In this document: positions 11,348 to 25,154 of the stretch, piece after piece
Layout: each line of letters begins with the position of its first letter
How positions within the stretch are numbered: position 1 is the first letter of the stretch
Assembly: GCF_000696225.1 (NCBI RefSeq)
Contig: NZ_BAWN01000019.1
Span: forward strand, 1 to 64,000
Source: Serpentinimonas barnesii
GTDB taxonomy: Bacteria > Pseudomonadota > Gammaproteobacteria > Burkholderiales > Burkholderiaceae_C
Direction: 5' to 3'
Length of the DNA: 64,000 bases
Made by a program: the position numbers and the translations under genes
Notes under the pieces: model-generated
Database searches by the model: none
The model's input: the letters and a program-made list of their open reading frames with translations, nothing else
Told to the model about the DNA's origin: nothing

Positions 11348-12112
11348 TCAAACCTCGGGTTTAAGACCGATGCCAATCAAAAAGGTTTCAGAGGATTTGT
11401 CGCGCGAGGACTTGGGCTTGATGGCTTTGACCTGCCTGAACATGGCCCGAAACGCCTGCACCAGCTCCTGGTAGCCGCTGCCATGAAAGACCTTGGCCAC
11501 CAAAGCGCCCTCGGGCTGCAAGTTGTGCCGCGCAAAATCGAGCGCCAGCTCGACCAGGTGCGTGATGCGCGCCGCGTCCACCCCTTCGATGCCCGATAGG
11601 TTGGGCGCCATGTCGGACAGCACCAGATCGACCGGGCGCAGCGCGACTTGGCTGGCGCGGGCAGGCGCAGGGCCAGCCGCATCCAGCGCCTGGCTTGCAT
11701 CGGCCGCAGCCGCCTGTGCGCTGCCCAAGGCGGGCATCGGTAGGCTCAGCGCCTGCTGCAACTGCGCCAGCACCTGCTCGTCGCCAAAATCGCCCTGGAT
11801 GAACTGCACCCCCTCGATAGGCTCCATGGGGAGCAGGTCGATGCCGATGATGCGGCCCTTGAGCGCCCCCGCTGCCGCCCCGCTTGGGGCCAGCCGGCGG
11901 CGCAGGTATTGGCACCAAGCCCCCGGCGCGCAGCCCAGATCGACGATGCACTGCCCGGCGCGAACCAGGTGCAGGGTCTGATCAATTTCCTGTAGTTTGA
12001 AGGCGGCGCGCGCGCGGTAGCCTTCCTTTTGGGCCAGTTTGACCCACGGATCGTTGGCGTGCTGGTTCAGCCACGCCTTATTGACCTTCTTGCTTTGTGT
12101 TTTGACCTTCAT
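11348..12112 (-). CDS. rlmE: 23S rRNA (uridine-2'-O)-methyltransferase RlmE
   Basis: 254 residues; methylates U2552 of 23S rRNA late in 50S assembly. The SAM-binding loop VDLGCAPGAWCQYL, the catalytic aspartate in LSDMAPNLSG and the lysine in AKVFHGSGY are present, along with the family N-terminus WLNQHANDPWVKLAQKEGYRARAAFKLQEID. It is about 45 residues longer than the E. coli enzyme because of an alanine-rich insertion (roughly residues 121-160) just before the DMAPN strand. ATG at 12112; divergent from yhbY across 17 bases. Confidence 0.94.
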   Translation of the reverse strand: MKVKTQSKKVNKAWLNQHANDPWVKLAQKEGYRARAAFKLQEIDQTLHLVRAGQCIVDLGCAPGAWCQYLRRRLAPSGAAAGALKGRIIGIDLLPMEPIEGVQFIQGDFGDEQVLAQLQQALSLPMPALGSAQAAAADASQALDAAGPAPARASQVALRPVDLVLSDMAPNLSGIEGVDAARITHLVELALDFARHNLQPEGALVAKVFHGSGYQELVQAFRAMFRQVKAIKPKSSRDKSSETFLIGIGLKPEV

Positions 12113-12123
12113 GCGGGGATAAT
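12095..12123 (+). promoter_or_regulatory. Sigma-70 promoter of yhbY with a near-symmetric -10
   Basis: TTGTGT at 12095-12100, a 17-base spacer and GATAAT at 12118-12123, six bases before the yhbY ATG at 12130. The predicted start of transcription falls on or next to the start codon, so a leaderless message is likely. The -10 lies in GATAATTGTC, whose complement GACAATTATC offers GACAAT as a -10 for rlmE in the opposite direction; no good -35 is seen for that side. Confidence 0.6.
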
Positions 12124-12129
12124 TGTCCC

Positions 12130-12612
12130 ATGCAAATCGAACTTACCCCCGCCGCCCGAAAAATCCACCGCTCCAACGCGCACCACCTCGAACCGGTGGT
12201 GCAAATCGGCAGCGACGGCCTCACTGCGGCCGTCACGCAAGAGGTCGAGGCCGCCCTGAAGGCGCACGGCCTGATCAAGGTGCGCGTCTTCAACGACGAC
12301 CGGCTCCAGCGCGACGCCTACCTGCAGACGCTGGCGGCCGAGCTCAGCGCCGCCCCAATCCAGCACATCGGCAAGCTGCTGGTGCTGTGGCGCCCACTGC
12401 CGCCCAAAGAAAAAGCCGCCGCGCCGGACGAAGAGCGCAAACCCGGCCCGCGCGACTACAAGGTGCTCAAGTACAGCAAAAAAGGCGGCCAACGCCCCGA
12501 GGTTAAAACCGTGCGCGTGCTGGGCAACCAGCGCCTTACACAGGGCGGCTTGGTCAAGCGCTCGCGCCCAAGCGGGCCCGTGAGCGTGAAAAAAGCCAGC
12601 CAATCGCGTTGA
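12130..12612 (+). CDS. yhbY: YhbY family RNA-binding protein (CRM domain)
   Basis: 160 residues. The first 95 or so form a CRM (CRS1-YhbY) domain, with ARKIHRSNAHHLEPVVQIGSDGL and the basic GKLLVLWRP end strand; in E. coli YhbY associates with pre-50S ribosomes. The remaining 65 residues are a lysine/arginine-rich extension absent from the 97-residue E. coli protein, ending VKKASQSR; its function is unknown, but the charge suggests RNA contact. Divergent from rlmE, another 50S assembly gene, as in E. coli. The oligopeptidase ATG follows the stop by one base. Confidence 0.9.
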   Translation: MQIELTPAARKIHRSNAHHLEPVVQIGSDGLTAAVTQEVEAALKAHGLIKVRVFNDDRLQRDAYLQTLAAELSAAPIQHIGKLLVLWRPLPPKEKAAAPDEERKPGPRDYKVLKYSKKGGQRPEVKTVRVLGNQRLTQGGLVKRSRPSGPVSVKKASQSR

Positions 12613-12613
12613 A

Positions 12614-14872
12614 ATGCCCATGACTGCCAGCCTGTCTCCCGCCGCCGCCAAGCTCAGCGCCGCCTTGGGTGCCGACACCCAGCCCGAACCCAGCCCCGCA
12701 ACGGCGGCCAGCTTGGCCAGCAACCCGCTGCTCGAGTGCGGTGCGCTGCTGCGCTTCGATGCCATCCGGCCCGAGCACGTGCAGCCGGCCATTGAGCACT
12801 TGCTGCAGCAGGCCCAGGCCGCGCTGGAGCAAGTCACTGCGCCCGGTTTTGTGGCCGACTGGCAGCGCATCGGCGCCGTGCTCGACGTGGCCACCGAGCG
12901 CCTGGGCCGCGCCTGGAGCGCCGTGAGCCACCTCAACGCCGTGGCCGACACGCCCGCGCTGCGCGCCGCCTACAACGCCATGCTGGCCCCCGTGACCGCT
13001 TTCTGGACCGGCATGGGCTGCGACGAGCGCCTGTACGCGCTCTACAAAGCCCTAGACCCGGCGCGCCTGACGCCCGAGCAGGCCCAAGCGCGCCAGCACG
13101 CCCTGCGCGACTTCGTGCTTGGCGGGGCCGAACTGCAAGGCCCGGACAAGGCGCGCTTTGCCGCCATTCAAGAGCAACTGGCCGAGTTGCAGCAAAAATT
13201 CAGCGAAAACCTGCTCGACGCCACCGAGGCCTGGCAATACTTGGCCAGCGCCGAAGAACTTGATGGCGTGCCGCCCGATGTGCTGGCCGCCACCCGCGCC
13301 GCCGCCGAGGCCGCCGGCCACGCCAGCGGCCACCTGCTCAGCCTCAAACTGCCCTGCTATCTGCCGCTGATGCAGTTTGCGCGCCAGCGCGACTTGCGCC
13401 AGCGCCTCTACCGCGCCTACGCCTCCCGCGCCAGCGAGCTGGGCGAGGGCGATGCCGCCCCCGACGCCACCGCCCAAGCGGCGCGCTTCGACAACAGCGC
13501 CCTGATCACGCAGATTCTGGCCTTGCGCCACGAGGAAGCGCAACTGCTGGGCTACCCGCACTACGCCGCCGTCTCGCTGGCGCCCAAAATGGCCGACAGC
13601 GCCGAGCAAGTGAGCGCCTTTTTGCGCCAACTGGCGGCGCGTGCCCGGCCTTGGGCCGAGCGCGACCTGGCCGACCTGCGCGCCTTTGCCGCCGAACAAC
13701 TCAATTTGCCCGACCCCCAAGCCTGGGACTGGACCTACATCGGCGAGCAACTGCGCCAGGCGCGCTACGCCTACAGCGAGCAAGAAGTCAAACCCTACTT
13801 CACCGCGCCCAAGGTGCTCGACGGGCTGTTTGGCCTCATCGAAACCCTGTTCGAGGTGCGCATACTGCCCGACCAAGCCCCCACCTGGCACCCCGGGGTG
13901 CAGTTTTTTCGCATCGAGCGCCACGCCGAAGCCAGCGCCGCCCCCACCCTGATCGGCCAGTTCTACCTCGACCCTGGCGCGCGCAGCGGCAAGCGCGGCG
14001 GCGCTTGGATGGACGATGCCCGCGCGCGCTGGCGCCGCCCCGACGGCACCGGTCTGCAAACCCCGCTGGCGCACCTGGTGTGCAACTTCGCCGAAGGCGT
14101 CAAGGGCCAGCCGCCCCTGCTCACGCACGACGACGTGATCACCCTGTTCCACGAATTCGGCCACGGCCTGCACCACCTGCTGACGCAAGTCCAAGAGCGC
14201 GACGTGGCCGGCATCAGCGGCGTTGAATGGGACGCGGTCGAGCTGCCGAGCCAGTTCATGGAAAACTTCTGCTGGGAGTGGGAGGTGCTGCGCCAGATGA
14301 GCGCGCATGTCGATACCGGTGCCGCGCTGCCGCGCGACTTGTTCGACAAGATGCTGGCCGCCAAAAACTTCCAGAGCGGCCTGCAAACGCTGCGCCAAGT
14401 CGAGTTCGCCCTGTTTGACCTGCTGCTGCACAGCGGCGGCGCGCCCAAAAACCCGGACGGCAGCGACGATTACATGGCCTTGCTGGCCCAGGTGCGCGCC
14501 GAAGTGGCCGTGCTCGAACCACCACCCTACCACCGCATGCCACACAGCTTCAGCCACGTGTTTTCAGGCGGCTACGCGGCCGGCTACTACAGCTACAAAT
14601 GGGCCGAGGTGCTCAGCGCCGACGCCTACGCTGCCTTCGAAGAAGCCGCCGCCAGCCAACACGGCAGCGTGCTCGACCGCGCCACCGGCCGCCGCCTGCG
14701 CCAGACCATCCTCGAAGTGGGCGGCAGCCGCCCGGCGCTGGAATCCTTCAAGGCCTTTCGGGGCCGCGAGCCGCGCCTCGACGCCCTGCTGCGCCACCAA
14801 GGCATGGCGGATGCGGATGAGGCTGCCATGTCGGATGCCCTGGCCGACAGCGCCACCCCAGCGGCCGCCTGA
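12614..14872 (+). CDS. prlC: Oligopeptidase A, M3 family zinc metallopeptidase
   Basis: 752 residues; cytosolic thimet-type peptidase that cleaves short peptides, including signal-peptide remnants in E. coli. The zinc motif HEFGH is at residues 513-517, with the third-ligand glutamate expected in the following ELPSQFMENF segment, and the substrate loop HSFSHVFSGGYAAGYYSY near the end is intact. The N-terminal helical domain (NPLLE...IRPEHVQPAIEHLL) matches PrlC. It carries about 35 extra N-terminal residues rich in alanine and proline. Starts one base after yhbY, so probably co-transcribed. Confidence 0.92.
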   Translation: MPMTASLSPAAAKLSAALGADTQPEPSPATAASLASNPLLECGALLRFDAIRPEHVQPAIEHLLQQAQAALEQVTAPGFVADWQRIGAVLDVATERLGRAWSAVSHLNAVADTPALRAAYNAMLAPVTAFWTGMGCDERLYALYKALDPARLTPEQAQARQHALRDFVLGGAELQGPDKARFAAIQEQLAELQQKFSENLLDATEAWQYLASAEELDGVPPDVLAATRAAAEAAGHASGHLLSLKLPCYLPLMQFARQRDLRQRLYRAYASRASELGEGDAAPDATAQAARFDNSALITQILALRHEEAQLLGYPHYAAVSLAPKMADSAEQVSAFLRQLAARARPWAERDLADLRAFAAEQLNLPDPQAWDWTYIGEQLRQARYAYSEQEVKPYFTAPKVLDGLFGLIETLFEVRILPDQAPTWHPGVQFFRIERHAEASAAPTLIGQFYLDPGARSGKRGGAWMDDARARWRRPDGTGLQTPLAHLVCNFAEGVKGQPPLLTHDDVITLFHEFGHGLHHLLTQVQERDVAGISGVEWDAVELPSQFMENFCWEWEVLRQMSAHVDTGAALPRDLFDKMLAAKNFQSGLQTLRQVEFALFDLLLHSGGAPKNPDGSDDYMALLAQVRAEVAVLEPPPYHRMPHSFSHVFSGGYAAGYYSYKWAEVLSADAYAAFEEAAASQHGSVLDRATGRRLRQTILEVGGSRPALESFKAFRGREPRLDALLRHQGMADADEAAMSDALADSATPAAA

Positions 14873-14908
14873 TCACGCTGCGCGGCACCGCCACGCAGCA
14901 CCGAGCGC

Positions 14909-15670
14909 ATGTTTCTGGCTTCGAAACTGCTGACTGCCATCACCCAGCCCATGTTTTGGCTGGCGCTGTGGTGGGCGCTTTCGCTGCTGGTCTTGCTGCG
15001 CTGGCGCAAAGCGGCGCTGTTCATGCTCTGGAGTGGCCTGCTTGTGCTCGGCCTGCTGGGGTTTCGTGCCATCCCAGACGCCCTGCTGCGCCCTCTGGAA
15101 AACCGCTACCCGGTTCCGGCGGCCCAGGCCATCGACCGGCACGTCGGCATCATCGTGCTGGGCGGTGCCTTGGGGCACCCGGCCAGTTTTGTTGCCCACG
15201 GCCAGGTTCCGCTGGGCGAGGCCGCCGAGCGCATGACCGTGCCGGTGGGCCTCATGCGCCAGCACCCTGGGCTGGAGTTGGTGTTCTCTGGCGGCGAGGG
15301 CAGGCTGCTAAGAACCGGCGTGACCGAAGCCGAACTGGCACGGGCCTTCTACCAGCAGCAAGGGCTGGACATGAGCAAAGTGCGGCTAGAAAATGGCTCG
15401 CGCAACACCCGCGAAAACGCCCAGCAAGTGGCCCGGCTGCTGGGCGCACGCTGCCAAGAACCGTGGCTGCTGGTGACATCGGCTTGGCACATGCCGCGCG
15501 CCGTCGCCGAGTTTGAAGCCGTGGCTTGCAAGGTCACGCCCTACCCGGTGGACTTTCGCACCGGCACATCCACCCCGCTCACCGAATACTCGCTGGCCCA
15601 CAGCCTGCTGCGCTGGCAGACCGCCTTGCACGAGTGGCTGGGCTTGTGGGTGTACGGCATCACCCGCTGA
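14909..15670 (+). CDS. YdcF/ElyC-type DUF218 membrane protein
   Basis: 253 residues. Two transmembrane helices (about 9-29 and 35-53), then a DUF218 domain: GIIVLGGAL near residue 80, the VFSGGEGR loop, ENGSRNTRENA and the strand LLVTSAWHMPRA. ElyC in E. coli, the best-studied relative, affects envelope integrity and lipid-carrier metabolism; the biochemical activity of the family is not settled. Stands 36 bases after prlC on the same strand and converges on rpiA with 20 bases between. No gene symbol is given because YdcF, ElyC and SanA relatives cannot be told apart by eye. Confidence 0.83.
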   Translation: MFLASKLLTAITQPMFWLALWWALSLLVLLRWRKAALFMLWSGLLVLGLLGFRAIPDALLRPLENRYPVPAAQAIDRHVGIIVLGGALGHPASFVAHGQVPLGEAAERMTVPVGLMRQHPGLELVFSGGEGRLLRTGVTEAELARAFYQQQGLDMSKVRLENGSRNTRENAQQVARLLGARCQEPWLLVTSAWHMPRAVAEFEAVACKVTPYPVDFRTGTSTPLTEYSLAHSLLRWQTALHEWLGLWVYGITR

Positions 15671-15690
15671 CGCGGCCCAAGGCCGCCCCA

Positions 15691-16362
15691 TCAAAACCGC
15701 AGCGTGCGCACCCCCTCGGGCGTGCCCAGCAGGCACACGCTGGCCTTTTGGTGCGCAAACACGCCCACGCAGACCACGCCCGGCCAGTTGTTGACCTCGC
15801 TCTCGAAGGCCAGCGGCTCGTCGATGCACAGCCCAGTCACGTCCAGGATGTGCTGGCCGTTGTCGGTGCGCAGCGGCTGGCCGCCTTGCAGCCGCAACGT
15901 GGCCACGCCGCCGTGTGCGGCAAAGCGGCGCGCGATCTGCTGCGCCGCCATCGGAATCACCTCCACCGGCAGCGCAAAGCGGCCCAGCACCGGCACGTAC
16001 TTGCTCTCATCGGCGATGCAGACAAAGCGCTCGGCCAGCGCGGCCACGATCTTTTCGCGCGTCAGCGCCGCGCCGCCGCCCTTGATCATGCAGCCGTGCG
16101 GATCGATCTCGTCGGCACCATCCACATAAAGCGCCAGCGACTCGACCGCGTTCGCGTCCAGCACCTCGATGCCGTGCGCGCGCAGGCGCTCCGACGAGGC
16201 CTCGGAGCTGGAGACGGCCCCTCGCAGGCGCTCTTTGACCGTGGCCAGCGCGTCGATAAACTTGTTCACCGTCGAGCCGGTGCCCACGCCGACGATCTGC
16301 CCCGGCTCGATGTATTGCAAGGCCGCCTGGGCGACGAGGGTTTTGAGTTGGTCCTGGTTCAT
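15691..16362 (-). CDS. rpiA: Ribose-5-phosphate isomerase A
   Basis: 223 residues. Interconverts ribose-5-phosphate and ribulose-5-phosphate in the pentose phosphate pathway. Motifs: [16 protein letters not shown], the SSEAS loop, [24 protein letters not shown] (catalytic Asp/Glu/Lys region) and IADESKYV. The ATG at 16362 gives the usual N-terminus [18 protein letters not shown]; a 34-codon extension upstream is not family-like. Divergent from pyrD; 127 bases lie between the starts. Confidence 0.95.
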   Translation of the reverse strand: MNQDQLKTLVAQAALQYIEPGQIVGVGTGSTVNKFIDALATVKERLRGAVSSSEASSERLRAHGIEVLDANAVESLALYVDGADEIDPHGCMIKGGGAALTREKIVAALAERFVCIADESKYVPVLGRFALPVEVIPMAAQQIARRFAAHGGVATLRLQGGQPLRTDNGQHILDVTGLCIDEPLAFESEVNNWPGVVCVGVFAHQKASVCLLGTPEGVRTLRF

Positions 16363-16409
16363 GCGCTGTCGGTGGAATGTGCGTGGGGGGATTGGTGCAG
16401 GGTGTGCGT

Positions 16410-16438
16410 GGCACGTGCCGCCGCCGATTTGGGACAAT
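16410..16438 (+). promoter_or_regulatory. Palindrome and -10-like hexamer upstream of pyrD
   Basis: The perfect 10-base palindrome GGCACGTGCC (16410-16419) is followed at 16433-16438 by GACAAT, a reasonable -10 hexamer 51 bases before the pyrD ATG. The -35 position coincides with the palindrome and does not resemble TTGACA, so it could be an operator or activator site. Which of rpiA or pyrD it serves is unknown. Confidence 0.35.
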
Positions 16439-16489
16439 CGGGCCTGTACGGCTGCGCCCTGCACCGCATTTCAAAACCGCATTATCCCC

Positions 16490-17611
16490 ATGTCTTTGTT
16501 GCCCTACCCGCTGCTGCGCCCCTTTTTGTTCCGCCTTGATGCCGAAGCTGCGCACGAGCTCACGCTGGCGCAGTTGGAACGCATCCAGCACACGCCGCTG
16601 CTGGCGCTGGCGGCGCAGCCGCGCATCGACGACCCGCTCACGCTGGCCGGCCTGCGCTTTCCCAACCGCGTCGGGCTGGCGGCCGGGCTGGACAAAAACG
16701 CGCGCTGCATCGACGCCTGGGGCGCGCTCGGCTTTGGCTTCGTCGAAGTCGGCACCGTCACGCCGCTGGCCCAAGCCGGCAACCCCAAGCCGCGCATCTT
16801 TCGCCTGCCCCAGAGCCGGGCCCTGATCAACCGGCTCGGCTTCAACAACGAGGGGCTGGCGGCCTTCGTGGCCAATGTGCGGCGCAGCCGCCTGCGCGCC
16901 CAGGGCTCCAGCGCCGCATCCACCGCATCCTCCTGCGCCACGGCCAGCGCGCAAGGCACCGCGCCCGCGCTGGTGCTGGGCCTGAACATCGGCAAAAACG
17001 CCGCCACCCCGATCGAGCGCGCCAGCGACGACTACCTCACCGCGCTGGAGGCCGTCTATCCCTACGCCGACTACGTGGCGGTGAATATCTCCAGCCCCAA
17101 CACGCAAAACCTGCGCGCCCTGCAAAGCGACGCCGCGCTGGAGCAGTTGCTGGCCACGCTGGCCGAGCGCCGCGCCGAGCTCAGCGCCGCCAGCGGCGTG
17201 CGCCGACCGCTGCTCATCAAGATCGCGCCCGACCTAGACGCCGAGCAAATCGAGGCCATTGCCGCCGCCCTGCTGCGCCACGGCATGGACGGCGTGATCG
17301 CCACCAACACCACCCTCGGCCGCAGCGCCGTGCAAGGCCAGCCACACGCCGACGAGGCCGGCGGGCTATCGGGCGCGCCGCTGCTGCAAGCCAGCAACGC
17401 CGTGGTGCGCGCGCTGCGCCAGCGCCTGGGGCCAAATTTCCCGATCATCGGCGTGGGCGGGGTGCAAAGCGGGGCCGACGCGCAGAGCAAGCTCGAAGCC
17501 GGGGCCGACCTGGTGCAGCTCTACACCGGCCTGATCTACCGCGGCCCGGCGCTGGTGCCCGAAGTGGCGCGCGCCTTGGCCAGCCTGCCACACCCGGCGC
17601 CGGCGCGCTGA
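16490..17611 (+). CDS. pyrD: Dihydroorotate dehydrogenase (quinone), class 2
   Basis: 373 residues. Oxidises dihydroorotate to orotate, passing electrons to quinone at the inner membrane. The N-terminal hydrophobic helix ([20 protein letters not shown]), the FMN-site motif [29 protein letters not shown], the SSPNT loop with the class 2 catalytic serine nearby, [11 protein letters not shown] and the phosphate site [10 protein letters not shown] are present. A serine/alanine-rich insert of about 20 residues sits before [12 protein letters not shown] at 16490; the frame is open far upstream but without a family-like sequence. Only 9 bases separate its stop from the converging rlmB. Confidence 0.95.
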   Translation: MSLLPYPLLRPFLFRLDAEAAHELTLAQLERIQHTPLLALAAQPRIDDPLTLAGLRFPNRVGLAAGLDKNARCIDAWGALGFGFVEVGTVTPLAQAGNPKPRIFRLPQSRALINRLGFNNEGLAAFVANVRRSRLRAQGSSAASTASSCATASAQGTAPALVLGLNIGKNAATPIERASDDYLTALEAVYPYADYVAVNISSPNTQNLRALQSDAALEQLLATLAERRAELSAASGVRRPLLIKIAPDLDAEQIEAIAAALLRHGMDGVIATNTTLGRSAVQGQPHADEAGGLSGAPLLQASNAVVRALRQRLGPNFPIIGVGGVQSGADAQSKLEAGADLVQLYTGLIYRGPALVPEVARALASLPHPAPAR

Positions 17612-17620
17612 CCGCCTGCC

Positions 17621-18424
17621 TTAACCGCGTTGGCGCCGCGCCTCGTACAGACAGACCGCACTGGCGACCGACACATTAAGGCTTTCCACCGCGCCGTGCA
17701 TCGGGATGCGCACCAGTTCGTCGCAGCTTTTGCTGGTGAGCTGGCGCAAGCCCTGCCCTTCGGCCCCTAGCACCAGGGCCAGCGGGCCGCGCAGATCGGC
17801 CTGGTAGATCGTTTTGGGGGCCTGATCGCTGGTGCCCACGACCCAGATGTTGCGCTCCTTGAGCTCGCCCAAGGTGCGCGCCAGGTTGGTGACCATGAAG
17901 TAGGGCACGGTGTCGGCCGCTCCACTGGCCACCTTGGCCACGGTGGCGTTGATGCCGGCGGCGTGGTCTTTGGGCGCGATCACGGCGTGCACCCCGGCCC
18001 CGTCGGCCACGCGCAGGCAGGCCCCGAGGTTGTGCGGATCGGTCACGCCATCGAGCACCAGCAGCAGCGGCTGGTCGGGGGGGCTGCTGTCGGCCAGCGC
18101 AGCGGGGTCAGACGCAAGGGGCGCGGCAGCGGGGCTGGCCGCCGCTTCCAGGCGCTCCAGCAACTCGTCGAGCGAGCGCGCGCTGGGCACGGCAAGCACG
18201 CGCGCCGCCACGCCCTGGTGGCCGTGGCTGCCCGCCAGTTTGGCGATGCGCAGGGCGTCGGCCTCGACTAGGCGCACCTGGGCCTCGCGGGCGCGCTCCA
18301 GAAAGCCCTTCATGCGCGCATCGCGGCGGGTGGGATCGAACAAGACCTCGATCACCGAGGCGGGTGCGACTTTGAGGCGCACCCCGACGGCATGGAAGCC
18401 GAACAGCACTTTGTTTGCAGACAT
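17621..18424 (-). CDS. rlmB: 23S rRNA (guanosine-2'-O)-methyltransferase RlmB
   Basis: 267 residues, SPOUT (TrmH) family; methylates G2251 in 23S rRNA. N-terminal substrate-binding domain ([11 protein letters not shown]), then the knot motifs: [31 protein letters not shown] and [19 protein letters not shown] 30-residue alanine/proline-rich linker (about 94-120) joins the domains and is longer than usual. Downstream of the ABC ATPase on the minus strand after 33 bases, so the two may share a transcript. Converges on pyrD. Confidence 0.93.
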   Translation of the reverse strand: MSANKVLFGFHAVGVRLKVAPASVIEVLFDPTRRDARMKGFLERAREAQVRLVEADALRIAKLAGSHGHQGVAARVLAVPSARSLDELLERLEAAASPAAAPLASDPAALADSSPPDQPLLLVLDGVTDPHNLGACLRVADGAGVHAVIAPKDHAAGINATVAKVASGAADTVPYFMVTNLARTLGELKERNIWVVGTSDQAPKTIYQADLRGPLALVLGAEGQGLRQLTSKSCDELVRIPMHGAVESLNVSVASAVCLYEARRQRG

Positions 18425-18457
18425 GGGGGCCGATTATCCGCCACCCATCCTGCACGC

Positions 18458-19151
<694 letters not shown>

Positions 19152-19153
<2 letters not shown>

Positions 19154-19868
19154 GAAACCGCCTTTTGTTTGGAACCGCCGCCACTTTAACGCCTGCGCCG
19201 CTTCGGTCGCGGCCTTGGGGCTATCGCTGGCACCGCTGCTGGCGCTCGCCAACCCGGCTGCGGCCGCCTCCAGTGGCACCCCCGCAGCGGCTGGCAATGC
19301 CACGGGGCCCAAGCTGCTGGTGCTGGGCGACTCGCTCAGCGCCGAATTCGGGCTGCGCCGGGGCAGTGGCTGGGTTGCGCTGTTGCAGCGGCGGCTGGCC
19401 AGCGAGGGCCGCTCCATTCAGGTGTTCAACGCCAGCATCGGCGGCGAGACCACGGCCGGCGGGCGTGCGCGCCTGCCGGCGCTGCTGCGCACGCACCAGC
19501 CGGCGGTGGTGGTGGTTGCCCTAGGTGCCAACGACGCGCTGCGCGGCCTGCCGCTGACGCAAAGCAGCGACAACCTGCGCGCCATCGCGCGCGAAAGCCG
19601 CGCCGCCGGGGCCCGCGTACTGCTGCTGGGCATCGACGTGCCGCCCAACTTCGGCGAGCGCTTCCGGCAGGATTTTCGCCGGCTGTTCACCGACATCGCG
19701 CAAGCCGAACAGGCCGCGCTGATGCTGTTCATGCTCGAGGGCGTGGCCGACCGGGCCGACCCGACCGAGCTGTTTCAGAGCGACGGCATCCACCCCAACG
19801 AGGCGGCGCAACCGATCATCCTGGAGCAGGTCTGGCCCTACCTGCGCCCGCTGTTGCCGCGCGGTTAA
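19152..19868 (+). CDS. tesA: Periplasmic GDSL esterase / lysophospholipase, TesA type
   Basis: 238 residues. Signal peptide: basic WNRRHF, hydrophobic core around 17-32, likely cleavage after an alanine-rich stretch near 39. SGNH hydrolase blocks follow: VLGDSLSAEFG with nucleophile Ser61, GGET, ALGANDALRG and the catalytic SDGIHPNE. TesA/EstA-type enzymes hydrolyse thioesters, lysophospholipids and aryl esters in the periplasm; the real substrate is not deducible. Start: the ATG at 19152 gives a proper signal peptide, but no Shine-Dalgarno is visible because the upstream bases are the first codons of the divergent ABC gene. A 155-base spacer with GGAAACC repeated twice follows before metC; nothing else is recognised there. 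Confidence 0.88.
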
Positions 19869-20023
19869 TCGCCGTTGAGCGATTTTGGTCACTTTTGCAA
19901 CTATTTGACGCCTATTTGGCACAGCAGGGACGCTTCCCGGAAACCACGGAAACCGCAGCCCGACTCGAATTTCTGACCCCAATTTCCGGGCACTGTGAGG
20001 CTTGAGCGGCCAGCCCTTGGCCT

Positions 20024-24010
<3,987 letters not shown>

Positions 24011-24153
24011 GGGTGGGGGCTTGGACAGTCAAAAGGGGGATTTTACCGGCAAGGCCAGCGGGGGACCGATAACGAGCGACCGAAATCCGATTGCACGGGA
24101 GCCCCCCATTGACACACCGCTTGTGGCACTGCCCTTGCCTGCCCGCCAATGCC

Positions 24154-24182
24154 TTGCCTGCCTGCCCATGCCGGGCCATAAT
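24154..24182 (+). promoter_or_regulatory. Sigma-70 promoter for the YbjQ-like gene
   Basis: TTGCCT at 24154-24159, a 17-base spacer and CATAAT at 24177-24182. Predicted start near 24189 gives a leader of about 60 bases, with a CAGGAG Shine-Dalgarno at 24238-24243 and ATG at 24250. The rest of the 239-base gap to hisZ shows nothing recognisable. Confidence 0.6.
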
Positions 24183-24249
24183 GCCGCTGACTGCATTCCA
24201 CCCCCCGCCCGCGCCTGCCTTATCCGGGCGCATCCACAGGAGTCTCTGC

Positions 24250-24579
24250 ATGATCGTCACCACCACCCCCAACATCGAAGGCCAACGCATCACCCGCTAC
24301 TGCGGCGTGGTCACCGGGGAAGCAATTTTGGGCGCCAATGTGTTCAAAGACCTGTTTGCAGGCATCCGCGATCTGGTGGGTGGCCGCTCCGCCACCTATG
24401 AGCGGGAGCTGCAGAAAGCGCGCGACATCGCCTTGACCGAACTGCAGCAACGCGCCCAAGAACTGGGTGCCAACGCCGTCGTCGGGGTCGATCTGGACTA
24501 CGAGGTCATGGGTCAGAACAACGGCATGCTGATGGTTTCAGCCAGCGGCACCGCGGTGGTGGTGGCCGCGGCCGCATGA
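24250..24579 (+). CDS. YbjQ family (DUF74) heavy-metal-binding-domain protein
   Basis: 109 residues. Family features: N-terminal [49 protein letters not shown], helix with [29 protein letters not shown] and the strand [16 protein letters not shown]74/YbjQ proteins form small pentameric rings in structures; the heavy-metal label is a database name and the function is unknown. It is preceded by a good promoter and Shine-Dalgarno. The methyltransferase gene follows after 64 bases. Confidence 0.88.
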   Translation: MIVTTTPNIEGQRITRYCGVVTGEAILGANVFKDLFAGIRDLVGGRSATYERELQKARDIALTELQQRAQELGANAVVGVDLDYEVMGQNNGMLMVSASGTAVVVAAAA

Positions 24580-24643
24580 GGGAGCGGCCGCTTTCTAACC
24601 CCGGCTGGCGCCGCCCTCGGTGCGCTGCACGGCCCTTGACCCG

Positions 24644-25099
24644 ATGCGCTGGCTCGAACTGAAACTCCCGCCGCCGGCGCTGCTGCTGCTGCTGGCCTTG
24701 CTGATGTGGCTGGCGCCGGTGTGGGTGGCGCCGCCGCCTTGGGCGTGGCGCATCGGAGGGGCTGTGGCCCTGCTCGGCTTGGGTCTGGCCATCGGCTTGG
24801 TTGCGGTGCACGCCTGCTGGCGCGCCGGCACCACCATCCACCCCACCCACCCCATGCGCACCACGGCACTGCTGACCGACGGCGCGTTTCGCTACTCGCG
24901 CAACCCGATGTATCTGTGTCAGTTGCTGTGTCTGCTGGCGTGGGCGGCGTATTTGTCCAGCCCGCTCGCCTTGGCTTTGACGCCGCTGTTCGTGCTCTAT
25001 TTGAACCGCTTTCAGATAGCGCCCGAGGAGCGCGCCCTGGCGGCGCTGTTTGGCGCGCGCTACGCGGCCTACCAGGCCCAAGTCAGACGCTGGCTCTAA
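24644..25099 (+). CDS. Membrane methyltransferase, ICMT/PEMT-like
   Basis: 151 residues, about four hydrophobic segments (roughly 9-27, 32-54, 89-105, 108-120). The C-terminal catalytic signature is LLTDGAFRYSRNPMYL followed by NRFQIAPEERALAALFG with the conserved RNP, EE and YAAYQAQVRRWL end, as in isoprenylcysteine carboxyl methyltransferase and phospholipid N-methyltransferases. The bacterial substrate is unknown. ATG at 24644 gives the compact form; a GTG at 24620 would add eight residues. Same strand as the YbjQ-like gene and mutL. Confidence 0.8.
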   Translation: MRWLELKLPPPALLLLLALLMWLAPVWVAPPPWAWRIGGAVALLGLGLAIGLVAVHACWRAGTTIHPTHPMRTTALLTDGAFRYSRNPMYLCQLLCLLAWAAYLSSPLALALTPLFVLYLNRFQIAPEERALAALFGARYAAYQAQVRRWL

Positions 25100-25142
25100 G
25101 CACGGGTGTGGCACACGGGTCGCCACACTGGGTTGCGCGCCC

Positions 25143-25148
25143 TACAAT
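25143..25148 (+). promoter_or_regulatory. -10 hexamer immediately before mutL
   Basis: TACAAT ends six bases before the GTG start at 25155, which would place transcription start at the start codon. No recognisable -35 is present at the matching position. The imperfect palindrome GTGTGGCACAC lies at 25106-25116. Confidence 0.45.
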
Positions 25149-25154
25149 GCCGCC

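Noticed and set aside
19869-20023. The lower-GC gap between tesA and metC considered as an insertion-sequence remnant or tRNA fragment
   Set aside because: Only a short direct repeat (GGAAACC twice) is visible; there are no terminal inverted repeats, no target duplication, no transposase fragment and no cloverleaf.
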